A stretch of 64,000 nucleotides of DNA. Origin: Pontederia crassipes. Its lineage: Eukaryota > Streptophyta > Magnoliopsida > Commelinales > Pontederiaceae. The notes below the pieces were generated by a model, which worked only from the letters and a program-made list of their open reading frames with translations, made no database searches and was not told the DNA's origin. Shown here piece by piece: positions 1 through 10,183 of the stretch. Positions within the stretch are counted from its first letter, which is position 1. Each line of letters starts with the position of its first letter. The position numbers were made by a program, and so were the translations under genes. The stretch covers positions 60,541,146 through 60,605,145 of the forward strand of contig CM060193.1 in assembly GCA_030549335.1 (NCBI GenBank). Reading direction: 5' to 3'.

Positions 1-15
1 TCACCAACTCTAACA
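1..15 (-). repeat. Beginning of the 3' LTR of the copia element (cut off)
   Basis: TCACCAACTCTAACA is identical to the outer end of the 5' LTR (4586-4600). The rest of this LTR lies left of the window. Confidence 0.9.
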
Positions 16-3000
16 TTCTCCCACTTGGTGGATACTTCACACCAATGAGAGCCTTGCCAGTAACATTCTTCTTCAATCCGACAGCAGTAGAGCACCACTC
101 AAACTTTACACCTGTAATTGCTTTAGTCAGAAAATCAGAACTATTCTCTGTTGTATCAACCTTTTCAAGCTGAACCTCTTTCTTTTCCACCTTTTCCCGA
201 ATAAAGTGGTATTTGATGTCAATATGCTTTGTGCGTGAGTGAAATGCGGGATTCTTAGCTAACTGAATAGCACCTTGATTATCACATCTCATCTCTATAG
301 CACCTTGCTCAAATCCGAGCTCCAAGCACAATCGCCGTAGCCATATGGCCTCTTTTGCAGCATGAGTAAGAGTCATATATTCTGCTTCTGTAGAAGAAAG
401 TGCTACCACGTTTTGTCTCTTGCTCATCCAACTTAGTGCAGCCCCAAATAATGTAAAAACATATCCGCTAGTGGACCGTCTACTATCAATGTCTCCACCC
501 CAATCAGCATCTACATGGCCCACAATATCAAGCATCTTTCCTTTTCCCGCACCTTCAAAGCACAAAGCAAAATCTGAAGTTCCACGAAGGTACCTGAAAA
601 CTCTCTTGATAGCATTCCAATGTTCCCTGCCTGGGTTAGACATATACCGACTCAAGACTCCCACTGCTTGGGCTATATCTGGACGCGTGCAAACCATGGC
701 GTACATCAAGCTGCCCACTGCACTTGCATATGGCACACGGTCCATCTCTTCAGCTTCTTCATCCGTCTTCGGGCATTGCTCTGCAGAAAGTTTGGTTCCT
801 AGAGACATAGGAGTACCCACTGGCTTGCAATCCGACATGTTAAATTTCTTCAACACTTCATTTATGTACTTCTCCTGTCCTAGCCACAACTTTCGCTTCT
901 GACGATCCCTTCTAATCTGCATACCCAAAATAAAATTCGCTGGCCCTAAGTCTTTCATCTCAAACTTCTTGGCCAACAAACCCTTCACTGAATTCACCAT
1001 CTTCATACTGTTTCCAATCAGCAACATGTCATCCACATACAATGTAAGAATGACAAACTGATCTCCAACTCTCTTCACATAAACACAATGATCTGAATCT
1101 GAACGTACAAACTTGAGTTCGAGCATGTACGTATCAAACTTCTGGTACCACATCCTTGGCGACTGCTTCAATCCATACAAAGACTTCTTCAATTTACACA
1201 CCAGCTTTTCTTTACCTTGAACTTCAAAGCCTTCTGGTTGCCTCATATATATCTCTTCCTCCAAGTCCCCATGAAGGAATGCCATCTTCACATCCATCTG
1301 CTCTACCTCAAGATTATATGCTGCTGTCAGAGATAGAACAAATCTGATTGAAGTCATTTTCGCCACGGGAGAAAAAATCTCATCATAGTCGACTCCCTCA
1401 ACCTGAGAGTACCCTTTAGCTACCAGTCTCGCCTTGTACTTCTCTACAGACCCATCCGGTTTCAGCTTTCGCTTGAACACCCATTTGCAACCAATTGCCT
1501 TTCTATCCTTAGGCAATTTACACAAACTCCATGTTTCATTCTTATCCAGTGACTGCATCTCATCTGCCATAGCAAGCTCCCACTGATTTGCATCATCCAT
1601 AGACCTTGCATCTTTTACAGAACTAGGTTCTTCTCCGATGATGCTCAAAGCATGAAACGAACTCAGAGCACTAAGAGAGTATCTCAAAGGTGCTCTTCTT
1701 TCTCGTGTCGATCTCCTGAGAACTGGTATGGTAGTACCAATATCTGGGTCTTCATCTGAATCTGCATCTTCAACTTCATTAACCGAGTCCTCTTGATCCG
1801 GTTCTATAACAGACTCAACTGAAGTATCTTGTGCATCCACCTCTGAAGTTTCAGAATCAGAATCTTCTTCAAGCACTACCACTTTCTTAGGTTCATCACC
1901 TTTTTGAACTTCAACTTGGGAACGTGATTCACGGAAAACAACATCCCTGCTGTAAACAATAGTCCTTGACTTTGGATTCCACAGTTTGTAGCCCTTGATC
2001 CCTTCCTTGTATCCGACAAATATGTTCTTTTCAGATTTACTATCAAGCTTACCCCGCTTTTCCTTGGGTATATAAACATATGCGTCACATCCGAACACCC
2101 GAACATGAGACAAATTTGGCTTCTTCTCAAACATTGCCTCATAAGGTGTCTGATCCTTCACTGATGAGGTCGGTGAGCGGTTCTTCAGGTAGTTTGCTGT
2201 GGCTACAGCTTCTGCCCAAAATTCTTGCCCCAATTCAGCCCAACTCAGCATACATCTGGCCTTCTCTATGAGTGACCGATTTAACCTTTCAGCTACTCCA
2301 TTCTGCTCAGGTGTATATGGAGTTGTCTTCTGCCTAGCAATACCATTGTCCACGTAGAACTGCTCAAACTTATCTGAACAAAATTCACCTCCATTATCTG
2401 TACGAAGAACCTTGATCTTGCAGCTCAATTGATTTTCTACCAAAACTTTAAATTCTCGAAACTTATCGAATACATCTGATTTATTATTGATAAAATAAAT
2501 CCAACTGTATCTCGAAAAATCATCTATAAAAGAAACATAGTACCTGGACCCTCCAATAGATGGAGTCGGAGTTGGTCCAAAGACATCACTATGAATCAGT
2601 TCGAGAATTTTCGTTGCTCTTGAACCTGTGTGTTGAAAACTGACTCGGTTCTGTTTTCCATGGAGGCAATGTTCACAGAACCCGAAGCCCACAGAACAAT
2701 CCGGAACTCCTTCTACCATCTGACTTGATGCTATAGTGGAAAGTCCTTTTTCACTGATATGACCTAATCTCCGATGCCACAACATAGATTTGCTGTCTTC
2801 ATCTTCTTTGGCCTCTTCAGAAATAAATCCGCAGCCCACAGATATTGTCTCTCCGAGCAACTTGTACAACGTGCCATAGCGAACCCCTCGTGCAATTACA
2901 ATCGACCCTCTGATCATCTTGCACGAATCCTTATCGCAACTGAATATAACACCCGAGTCAGCCATTGTTCCAACAGATAATAAACTCATGCTCATAAGTG

Positions 3001-4072
3001 GTATATGCATCACATCTGGTAGAGTCTTCACCGTGCCATCATTCATCCTCAACTTCACCCTGCCACGTCCAACAATCTGAACCGCAGTGTCATCTCCGAG
3101 CATGACATCCCCACCATTATACTCCTCATATTCACAGAACCAGTGTTTATGAGGCGTCATGTGGTACGAAGCACCAGTGTCGATAAGCCAGACATCTTTA
3201 TCTGACTGTGCCGTACATGCAGAAGCCACATACATATCTCCTGCCTCAGCCTCCTTTTTGTCCGAGGTTGACTCAGCTTCTTTCTTATGAACTGGCTTGT
3301 TTTTGCAATCTCGCTTCAGATGACCCCACTCTTGACATCTCCAGCATTGCACCTTCTTATCCTTACTCTTCGAACGCCCACGAGATTTGGATCTCCCTCT
3401 CTGATTTTGATTCCTTTCTGGTTGCCTTCCTCTGGCCGCCAGCGCCTCTTTACCAGAACTTGCTGATCCCTTTCTCCGTATTTCCTCTGATAACAAGGCA
3501 GCACATACACTTTCATACGAAAGTTCTTTATCCCCGCCACCAATCACAACAATCAGATTGTCCCATGAATCCGGCAGCGAACAGAGCAATGTTATTGCCT
3601 TATCATCATCTTGAAACTTAACACCGATTGATACAAGTTGACTGATCACCGTGTTAAAGTTATAAAGATGGGTAGAAAACGAGTCACCCTCCTGCATCCG
3701 AAGATTGTACAATTTCTTCCTCAGAAATAACTTGTTAACCAACGACTTACTTTGATATAGGGATTCCAACTTCCTCCACAGATCTCTGGCAGTAGGTTCG
3801 CCCATCACATTCGTAAGAATTGAATCCGCGAGACACAGCCGAATCAAACCCTTCGCCTTTCTATCGATCCGATCCCACTCTTCGATCGCCTTTGGATCTG
3901 CCTGACTGGAGGAGGCCTCGTCCGCGACCTTCGCCGCCTCCATGCCTGGTCTCTCCTTCTCGATTGCCGTCCAAAGATCTCGATCACAAAGGAGATCCTC
4001 CATCTTCATCTTCCAGAGATCAAACCGTGTTCCATCAAATTTTTCTATCTCGATTCGTGATCCTCCTGACAT
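2..4072 (-). CDS. Gag-Pol polyprotein of Ty1-copia (partial at window edge)
   Basis: A single frame is open from the ATG at 4072 to the left edge, at least 1,357 codons; I checked every line for in-frame stops and found none. In order it shows: a gag domain; a CCHC zinc knuckle (C-W-R-C-x4-H-x4-C, near 3310-3350); an aspartic protease with D-T-G-A-S near 3180; the integrase HHCC finger (H-R-R-L-G-H, then C-E-H-C) near 2640-2790; the integrase catalytic core with I-H-S-D, R-T-D-N-G-G-E and E-Q-N-G-V-A-E-R between 2600 and 2290; a chromodomain-free linker rich in D and E; reverse transcriptase with Y-V-D-D-M near 1035; and RNase H with D-A-D-W, S-T-E-A-E-Y and D-N. No stop precedes the LTR, so translation continues into the 3' LTR. 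Judged by the 5' LTR copy it would end about 50 codons further on at a TGA. Confidence 0.95.
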   Translation of the reverse strand, partial: MSGGSRIEIEKFDGTRFDLWKMKMEDLLCDRDLWTAIEKERPGMEAAKVADEASSSQADPKAIEEWDRIDRKAKGLIRLCLADSILTNVMGEPTARDLWRKLESLYQSKSLVNKLFLRKKLYNLRMQEGDSFSTHLYNFNTVISQLVSIGVKFQDDDKAITLLCSLPDSWDNLIVVIGGGDKELSYESVCAALLSEEIRRKGSASSGKEALAARGRQPERNQNQRGRSKSRGRSKSKDKKVQCWRCQEWGHLKRDCKNKPVHKKEAESTSDKKEAEAGDMYVASACTAQSDKDVWLIDTGASYHMTPHKHWFCEYEEYNGGDVMLGDDTAVQIVGRGRVKLRMNDGTVKTLPDVMHIPLMSMSLLSVGTMADSGVIFSCDKDSCKMIRGSIVIARGVRYGTLYKLLGETISVGCGFISEEAKEDEDSKSMLWHRRLGHISEKGLSTIASSQMVEGVPDCSVGFGFCEHCLHGKQNRVSFQHTGSRATKILELIHSDVFGPTPTPSIGGSRYYVSFIDDFSRYSWIYFINNKSDVFDKFREFKVLVENQLSCKIKVLRTDNGGEFCSDKFEQFYVDNGIARQKTTPYTPEQNGVAERLNRSLIEKARCMLSWAELGQEFWAEAVATANYLKNRSPTSSVKDQTPYEAMFEKKPNLSHVRVFGCDAYVYIPKEKRGKLDSKSEKNIFVGYKEGIKGYKLWNPKSRTIVYSRDVVFRESRSQVEVQKGDEPKKVVVLEEDSDSETSEVDAQDTSVESVIEPDQEDSVNEVEDADSDEDPDIGTTIPVLRRSTRERRAPLRYSLSALSSFHALSIIGEEPSSVKDARSMDDANQWELAMADEMQSLDKNETWSLCKLPKDRKAIGCKWVFKRKLKPDGSVEKYKARLVAKGYSQVEGVDYDEIFSPVAKMTSIRFVLSLTAAYNLEVEQMDVKMAFLHGDLEEEIYMRQPEGFEVQGKEKLVCKLKKSLYGLKQSPRMWYQKFDTYMLELKFVRSDSDHCVYVKRVGDQFVILTLYVDDMLLIGNSMKMVNSVKGLLAKKFEMKDLGPANFILGMQIRRDRQKRKLWLGQEKYINEVLKKFNMSDCKPVGTPMSLGTKLSAEQCPKTDEEAEEMDRVPYASAVGSLMYAMVCTRPDIAQAVGVLSRYMSNPGREHWNAIKRVFRYLRGTSDFALCFEGAGKGKMLDIVGHVDADWGGDIDSRRSTSGYVFTLFGAALSWMSKRQNVVALSSTEAEYMTLTHAAKEAIWLRRLCLELGFEQGAIEMRCDNQGAIQLAKNPAFHSRTKHIDIKYHFIREKVEKKEVQLEKVDTTENSSDFLTKAITGVKFEWCSTAVGLKKNVTGKALIGVKYPPSGRMLELV
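16..28 (-). other. Polypurine tract of the copia element
   Basis: The minus strand reads CCAAGTGGGAGAA immediately before the TGTTAGAG start of the 3' LTR. This is the expected place and composition for the plus-strand primer. It also lies inside the open gag-pol frame. Confidence 0.8.
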
Positions 4073-4100
4073 CTCGAATAAACCCTAATTCCTCGAACAA

Positions 4101-4117
4101 CCTGTGCTCTGATACCA
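4101..4117 (-). other. Primer-binding site of the copia element
   Basis: The minus strand reads TGGTATCAGAGCACAGG two bases inside the LTR end. TGGTATCAGAGC is the standard complement of plant initiator methionine tRNA used by copia elements. Confidence 0.93.
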
Positions 4118-4119
4118 AT

Positions 4120-4600
4120 TGATGGGAAAATCCGAGAACAAGTAGAGAAGATCACAGAGAGATTGCAGAAAAAATAGAGCAGACACACGAAATTTACCCA
4201 GCTTCACCCTTGAGATTAGGGCTACGTCCTGCAAAGAGGTTCCACTATATCGTTTAGGTTTACAGCCGCCACACCAAATTACATCAGAAATTAGGCTATT
4301 AATAGCCTCTCCAAACCGGGTTTAAAACCCAAACAAACAGAGAAAAAACCTAATCCGAACCACACGGGCCGACTAAACAAAAGCCCAAAATCCGTCTAGG
4401 TTTCGGGGGCGCTGCCCCCGAACCCCCGCCCGCTCACCGGCGAGCGGGACCGCCGTCGGGGGGCGGGGCCCCCCGAACCCCCCCTTTCGTTCGTACGCCA
4501 GCAATACTGTTAATTGGGTAATACTCAGATTTCCCTAAGCTCACGTGGGCGAACCCGGTGTGAGAAACAAGGGGCCCTGAAGTATTCACCAACTCTAACA
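4120..4600 (-). repeat. 5' LTR of the copia element (481 bp)
   Basis: On the minus strand the LTR starts TGTTAGAGTTGG and ends TTTTCCCATCA, the usual TG..CA limits, directly followed by the primer-binding site. It includes a very GC-rich stretch (4401-4490) with two strong hairpins (see findings). The start of this LTR matches positions 1-15 exactly. Confidence 0.92.
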
Positions 4601-5760
4601 TTTTTCACCCACCCCCACATATAAAACAACCTTCAGCATATCTGACTCAAGTCAAATTTTAACATAAACAATGAGGTGAATTGACTAAAAGCAAAAAAGA
4701 AGATCAAACCCAGGGTGTACATATACAATTAGGAAAGCATATATCCAAGCAACCTAGATACATATGGAACCCACAAAGATGAGCAATGGATTTGTTAAGA
4801 AAAAGGACAAGTAAAGGATTTCTGCAATGGAAGATTATAACCCAACATATATCCAACAATTTCAACATCCTTGTGGCTACAACTGATGTTTCATTATTTT
4901 ATAAAACATGCCAATGGAGTTGCGTAATGCATGTCCAATTAATTTAGCCAGACTGTGAGTTAACAGTCTGAGTGAAGTGATAAAAAAGCATCTGATGAAA
5001 AACTTACAATTTTTTCCCCGTGTGATCTCCAGTTATGGTCATGAAAATTTACAACTACAAATTAATCAGCATGCAAAACCTTGTCAAACCAGTCTGGGAA
5101 GAAGTAGAACAATACATATGTGTTACCTGACACAATAGCAATATCTTGAAGAAGAGTTTTCCTCTAACCAAAGCCAGGGGGCTTTGATTGCGGCAACATT
5201 TAGAATTATCCAGAGAGAGAGAGAGCAAAGGATGGCACGAAAGTGAGAGAGAGAGAGAGGGAGTGGGGGTCGGGATCCTCTCACCTGATGTAGTCGAGCT
5301 CACTAGGAAAGGTTGCAAAAGACTGGAGCCGCCGGTCGTGACTCTGCAGAGGTGGAGCCGCCAGTCATCGACGATCTGCAGCGGGAGCGAGATAGAGGAA
5401 GATAGAATGAGAGTGAGTGAGTGAGAGAGAGTGAGGGAGAGAGTGTGTATGTGTGTGAGAGAGAGATCGGGAGCCACTCACGTTCGTCGGTGGAATGTGC
5501 GGCAGTCGCGGTCGAAAGGGGATGGAGGTTGCCGATGGTCGCCACTATGCCCGGAATCCTCAATCGCCTAGAACCTCTGGTGGCCTGGAACTTCTAGTCG
5601 CAATGTAGTTGGAGAAAACTTGCGCTTGTCGAAAAAGATAACCGAATCCATATCGGCGTCCATCTTCGTGAGATAATGAGAGAGAAAGGGGTAAACAAAT
5701 GAGCGGGAGGGAAAATAATTTAGGCGAAGCGAAAAGGGGAAGCATTAGCAAAATCTCACG
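4601..5760. other. GA-rich intergenic region, possible 5' leader of an unknown gene
   Basis: No convincing coding gene. The stretch 5209-5261 and 5398-5466 is made of (GA)n tracts, and the overlapping reading frames there are products of the repeat. On the minus strand an ATG in good context at 5663 (GAAGATGGACG) opens only 31 codons, to a TAG at 5568. A plausible splice donor (TGTCAG/GTAACA) lies near 5126 on the same strand. Together these look like a transcribed leader or first exon whose downstream part would be beyond the copia element. This is inference only. Confidence 0.3.
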
Positions 5761-5860
5761 AGATCATATGGAGCCATGCAATGCGATCTGGACGGGCACC
5801 TCCATCTCCACTGTTGGATTGAGATCGGACGGTTTTTAGACTGCTTCACATATACATTTA

Positions 5861-5864
<4 letters not shown>

Positions 5865-5909
<45 letters not shown>
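5865..5909. repeat. (TA)n microsatellite
   Basis: About 22 uninterrupted TA units. Confidence 0.97.
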
Positions 5910-5912
<3 letters not shown>

Positions 5913-8640
5913 CATAAGATTGCATTCCTAATAATTAATTAGTACAGGAATGACGATAAGGATACATCCTCATAAAATTAGATTGGGCGACTTTATGACT
6001 CGTTCCAAAGGTTCTAGCACCATCGAAGTCTCTGATAAATTGTGAGGACCAAGCTTAGTTATATTTTTTAATTATTATTTTCCTATGTCGAAATAGCATC
6101 TTAAGATATTTATCATTCAATATACTGAGTTAATCCACTCGTATGGATAGTGAATTTGACATTTTCAAATCAGATCGGCGAGAGTTAATAATTTTAAGTT
6201 TGATTTTTGAAATTTCAATTATGATGATGATTTAGCTAGTCTATTAATTCCTTCCAAATAGTACTATAAAAGACTCTTTGGTGCTAGAATAAAGTCTTAT
6301 AAGAATAATTATTCTTTAGATATATATACCCAAAAGTGTTGGAACTTTTTACAACTTACCTTGCGGTAACATGCCTTCATGTTGAAGATTGAAAATGTAC
6401 CATGTTTTTTCGAGCCCCCAGTCTATTTTTATTTTTATTAAATAAATGAGAAAAAATTATTTTTTTTCTTAATTACTATGTTGTTGTTTAGTAATTATAT
6501 ATATTCAAAGCAGATATAGCTTAGCACATTTCAAAATTATATTTTTTATTCCCGTACTTTTTAAATTTGTTCAACTTTAAATGAGTACTATTATAATTTA
6601 TTATTATATTATGTTAATTTAATGCTAATATATATGTATACTATTAATATTTATTATATAGAAATGCTTTACGAGTAATAAATAATATAATTTATAATTA
6701 ATATTAATATTAACTATTTATATGATTATATTACTTTTCATTCATAGTTATTATTTGTATAATTAATATTAGCAGCCAGATGATCTCTTTATTCCTGTTT
6801 CTTTTCAAATAGATTTTTTTATCACATAGGTTCCACTATAATGATTGCACTGAGTCAAAAAGATGGGATCATTAGCAGGTTTTTTTCCTTGAGGTGAGAA
6901 TTTGGTGCTCCACTTGGATTAATTAGATGGGGGTAAAGGGTAGAGTAAAGTCATATTAATTCATGGACACAAAAATCGTTTACCAAATGGGGGAAGGTAA
7001 GAACAAAATATCAGCTTTCCATAATTCATGCTTGCACTACTGTTCCATTTATCGTGCTTGATTAGTAGGTGATCATTTCCTTTCTCAGCTATTTTTTTTC
7101 TCTATCATAATCGAATGGAATTATTAATATCTGATTAATTCGATATTTCTCGAATAAATTTTGATAAAAATAATATCTTTTAGTTAATTACACCTGAAAC
7201 TAACCTCTAAGAACTTTTTTTTAATATTTATTATATAGAAACGATTCAATTCATCCGATGTTAAAGAGCATATTATTCACATGTTGAAAATCAATCGGTC
7301 TCAATTAATTTGATTAGACCACATCCCAAATCGCATACCTGATAGTCTGATAGTGATAAATAAAATTCTCAATAAGAAATTTCTACTTTCGTAAAATTCA
7401 AACTCTAAATGTTACTCAAACTAAAAAGAGCAGCCCGCTCCGATCAACTTGACCTACCTTTGTTGGTCTGCTTGGACCTTTCTGCTCTTGTGCTTCGGCA
7501 CTACTATAACATCTGTCAGTCACTGCAGAGTGACAAACGACTGCTCGCAACAGAAAGAAATAGAGAGCCACGTATTATATATTATCGGATGTTTGACTCA
7601 TCTATCAGCTTAACAGTAGACGAAGGAAAGGAGGAGGATGCTTGACAACAAAGTAATTATGCATTACCTCTTCAACGAGTAATTCTCACCACTGATTTTT
7701 TTTTATTTTTCACTCGATTTTGTCGTAGTTTTCGAACTTTACTTTATAATAAATCAATCCCCCAAAATATAAATTTGTAATGAAAAAATCTTCTTAATTT
7801 ACAATATCAGGTTTCAGGTTAATGTATTAATTAGAAGATTGATGCGACACTAAAATCAATTAAAATATTATATATTTATTATAAATAATACATAATTATT
7901 TATTTTAAAGTAATAAAAAATTAAGAAAAGAGATAGGACAAAAGGATGTTGAAATTATTTATAACTTGAATTGAAATAAAACTAAATATATTTTAAAATA
8001 TAAATATTCATAAGATGAATTTTGAAAAGTTTTAAGAGAGAGGATGCAACATTTTTCTCTTTTCTTATAATAGTTATGTTATTTCAATAAATCTATTTTA
8101 TTTTATTTTAGAGTATGCCAAGTTAGCAATTTAATAATAAAATAATATTTTATATTCATATGTTTATGTGCTCTAATAAAAATAATAATATATAAATTTT
8201 TACTTATAAAAAAGAGAAAAAGGAGAGGGGGAGTTGCACCCTCCTCTCCCTCATTTTCTAATATTTGTCTAATAACTTAATAAATATATTATATTTCATT
8301 TCACAAGTGAACACAAATAAAATATAATATATTTATTAAAACAATATAAAAATATTATTTAAAATAAATAACTATATTATTTTAATACATATATAATATT
8401 GATGTTACATTAGTATCATAATCAACATATTAACATGATAACTTATTATTATAGGTTAAGTAAACTTTTTGTTATAAATTTATAAATTTGGGACTGATTT
8501 GTTATAAAATAAAATTTGAAAATTAAAATAGAATCGAAAGTTAAGAGATTAGTGGTGAAAATTACTCTTCTTTAACTTTTTTGTAACCAATCGTCGGTAT
8601 TTGAGAAGCGGTGCCGACTATACAACTCATGCGGCGCTAT
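5910..8640. other. AT-rich intergenic DNA
   Basis: I see no gene. The longest open frame (7409-7645, 78 codons) has no recognisable motif and no partner exons. Composition is AT-rich with many short TA/AT runs and poly-T tracts. Confidence 0.7.
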
Positions 8641-9609
8641 CACTACAAGAAAATCATGATTTTCCGACGGTTCAAAATCCGTCGCAATTTGCGACGAATT
8701 TTTCGACGGTTTTATTTTCGACGGATTTTTTGACGGTTATGACCGTCGGAAGTGATTTATATTATTATTTAATTTTCCGACGATTAGGAACGTCGATATT
8801 TTCGACGGATATCCATCCGTCGCAATTTTCGACGGATTTTCTAACGATTACGATCGTCGAAAATAAAAAAATAAATTATGTAATTTATTATATTATTATT
8901 TAATGTTTTCGACAGATTTTCCGACGATTACGACCGTCAAAAATGAAAAATTAAATTATTTATTTTTATATTATTATTTAATTTTTCGACGATTAGGAAC
9001 GTCGATATTTCCGACGGATATCCATCCGTCGCAATTTTCGACAGTCGTAACCGTCAGTAAATGTATAATAATATCGTATGAGAAGTATTTTATTAATATA
9101 ACTAGCGACGGCCCAAACCGTCATAATTACCGACGGTTTCGACCGTCGGTAATGTTTATCGACGGTTCAAACCGTCGGTAAAATAAAAAATAAATATTAT
9201 ATATAACTAAATATATTTTCGACGGTCACAACCGTCGGTAATTTTAAAAATAGTTAATATTTATGTTTTCGACGGCCAGAACCGTCGGTAATTAAAATTT
9301 CGTTATCCCGCTTTTTTTTTTCTTTTCCCGTTTTCTCTCTTCTTTTACTCTTATATATCATTCCTCCTCCTCACATTTCTCTCTCCCTCTTCTCCTCTCT
9401 CTCTCTCTCCCTCTCCCGGCCCGCGCCGGCGACCCTCTCCCGCACCGGACGCCGGCGATCCTCCCACGCCGACGACCCTCTTCCTCACCGACGACCCTCT
9501 CCCGCACCGGCCACCTTCTCCCGCGTCGGCGTCTCTCTCTTTCTCTCTCCGGCCGGAGGCCGCTGTCGGCCCCCAGCGGCCGTCGGTAATCAGCGTTTTT
9601 CTAGTAGTA
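8641..9609 (+). mobile_element. Short non-autonomous CACTA (En/Spm) transposon, copy 1
   Basis: It begins CACTACAAGAAAATC and ends TTTTTCTAGTAGTA, the last base changed from the expected G. It is flanked by the 3-bp duplication TAT (8638-8640 and 9610-9612). The interior is filled with subterminal palindromic motifs of the type CGACGG..AACCGTCG at short intervals. Further in is a TATA box (about 9351-9359), then a CT-rich tract and a GC-rich leader (9360-9590). No transposase is present. The 5' 700 bp is clearly homologous to copy 2 (17406-18904), including GATTAGGAACGTCGATATTT and GGATATCCATCCGTCGCAA. Nearly all the 3' subterminal region is missing, so it is an extreme internal deletion derivative. 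Confidence 0.9.
9351..9359 (+). promoter_or_regulatory. TATA box of CACTA copy 1
   Basis: TTATATATC followed by a CT-rich initiator-like tract. The arrangement and flanking bases match copy 2 at 18145-18154, so the promoter is shared by descent. Activity is not known. Confidence 0.5.
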
Positions 9610-9827
9610 TATTGAATGCACTGACTACATGTTAGAAGGTCGATCCATCATCGAACCTAACTAATCTGACATGATTGTCCCGGATCACGTGCTTGATGAC
9701 TCTCAATAAGAATTTTGAACATTGATAAAGAAGGAACCGGAATAGCTTCCACTCCACCCTAACCCTTCTTGGTACTCCCTCTTCAACTTTGGCATAAGAA
9801 GCCGTGACAGCACTCATGATCAACTGT

Positions 9828-9839
9828 GTATAAAAAAGG
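9828..9839 (+). promoter_or_regulatory. TATA box of the small gene at 9965
   Basis: GTATAAAAAAGG lies 126 bp upstream of the ATG at 9965, a normal distance allowing a leader of about 100 nt. CACTA copy 1 ends about 220 bp upstream of it. Confidence 0.6.
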
Positions 9840-9964
9840 CCTCGGCACAGCTTTGAGGAGAAGCACAGCAAATTTAATTTACTTTGGCACTGACGTCTTT
9901 TTTCATATTTCTCTTCCCAATTACCAATCCAAAGCTAAGAGATAGCTGCTGAGAGAAGATCGAC

Positions 9965-10183
9965 ATGGGTTTCGGCTTCAGCTGCATGCCTGAATTATTC
10001 TCCAAGGTTTCACCCATGAAGAAGCAGCAGCAGCAGCAGCAGGAGAGCGAGAAGAATGGAGAGAGAAAGCAGCAGGCGGCCAGTGATCAGAAGAAGAAGG
10101 AGAAGAAGAAGAAGAGCAACCTCGACCAGGCTGCGGCCACGACGCCGTACTTGCCTTTCCACTCCAGGCCGGGGCTGCGCTGA
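9965..10183 (+). CDS. Small Q/K-rich protein with possible N-myristoylation signal
   Basis: A 72-codon single-exon frame with a good TATA box upstream and an AT-rich, polyadenylation-like stretch downstream (10230-10330). The N-terminus M-G-F-G-F-S-C fits an N-myristoylation signal (Gly2) with a nearby Cys7 for palmitoylation, which would tether the protein to membranes. A Q6 tract (residues 20-25) and a lysine-rich middle (residues 40-50) follow. The C-terminus T-P-Y-L-P-F-H-S-R-P-G-L-R is low in bias and looks constrained. The start ATG is the first in the predicted transcript. I do not recognise a named family; function is unknown. Overlapping frames on both strands come from the CAG/AAG repeats and are not genes. 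Confidence 0.6.
   Translation: MGFGFSCMPELFSKVSPMKKQQQQQQESEKNGERKQQAASDQKKKEKKKKSNLDQAAATTPYLPFHSRPGLR

Larger units (their letters stand above)
1..4600 (-). mobile_element. Ty1-copia LTR retrotransposon, nearly complete, 3' LTR cut by window edge
   Basis: Read on the minus strand the element runs 5' LTR (4600 to 4120), primer-binding site, gag-pol, polypurine tract and the first 15 bp of the 3' LTR. The last bases of the 5' LTR copy on the plus strand (TCACCAACTCTAACA, 4586-4600) are repeated exactly at 1-15, which fixes both LTR edges. The domain order gag, protease, integrase, reverse transcriptase, RNase H is that of Ty1-copia. The gag start (M-S-G-G-S..., FDG..F..W) resembles the Tork/Tnt1 lineage. 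The coding frame has no stop, so this looks like a young and possibly still competent copy. LTR divergence cannot be measured because the left LTR lies outside the window. The bases right of 4600 are TTTTT; the matching target duplication would be off the left edge. Confidence 0.95.

Noticed and set aside
420-902. Plus-strand frames across 420-3621 in the copia element
   Set aside because: They are antisense shadows of the continuous minus-strand gag-pol frame and carry no motifs.
5055-5751. Minus- and plus-strand frames over the GA-rich region
   Set aside because: Their S/L or R/E-rich translations are simply (GA)n and (CT)n repeats; no family signal.
8601-9181. Frames of about 100 codons in CACTA copy 1
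   Set aside because: Translation of the CGACGG subterminal repeats, giving repetitive F-S-T-D-F peptides; non-coding.
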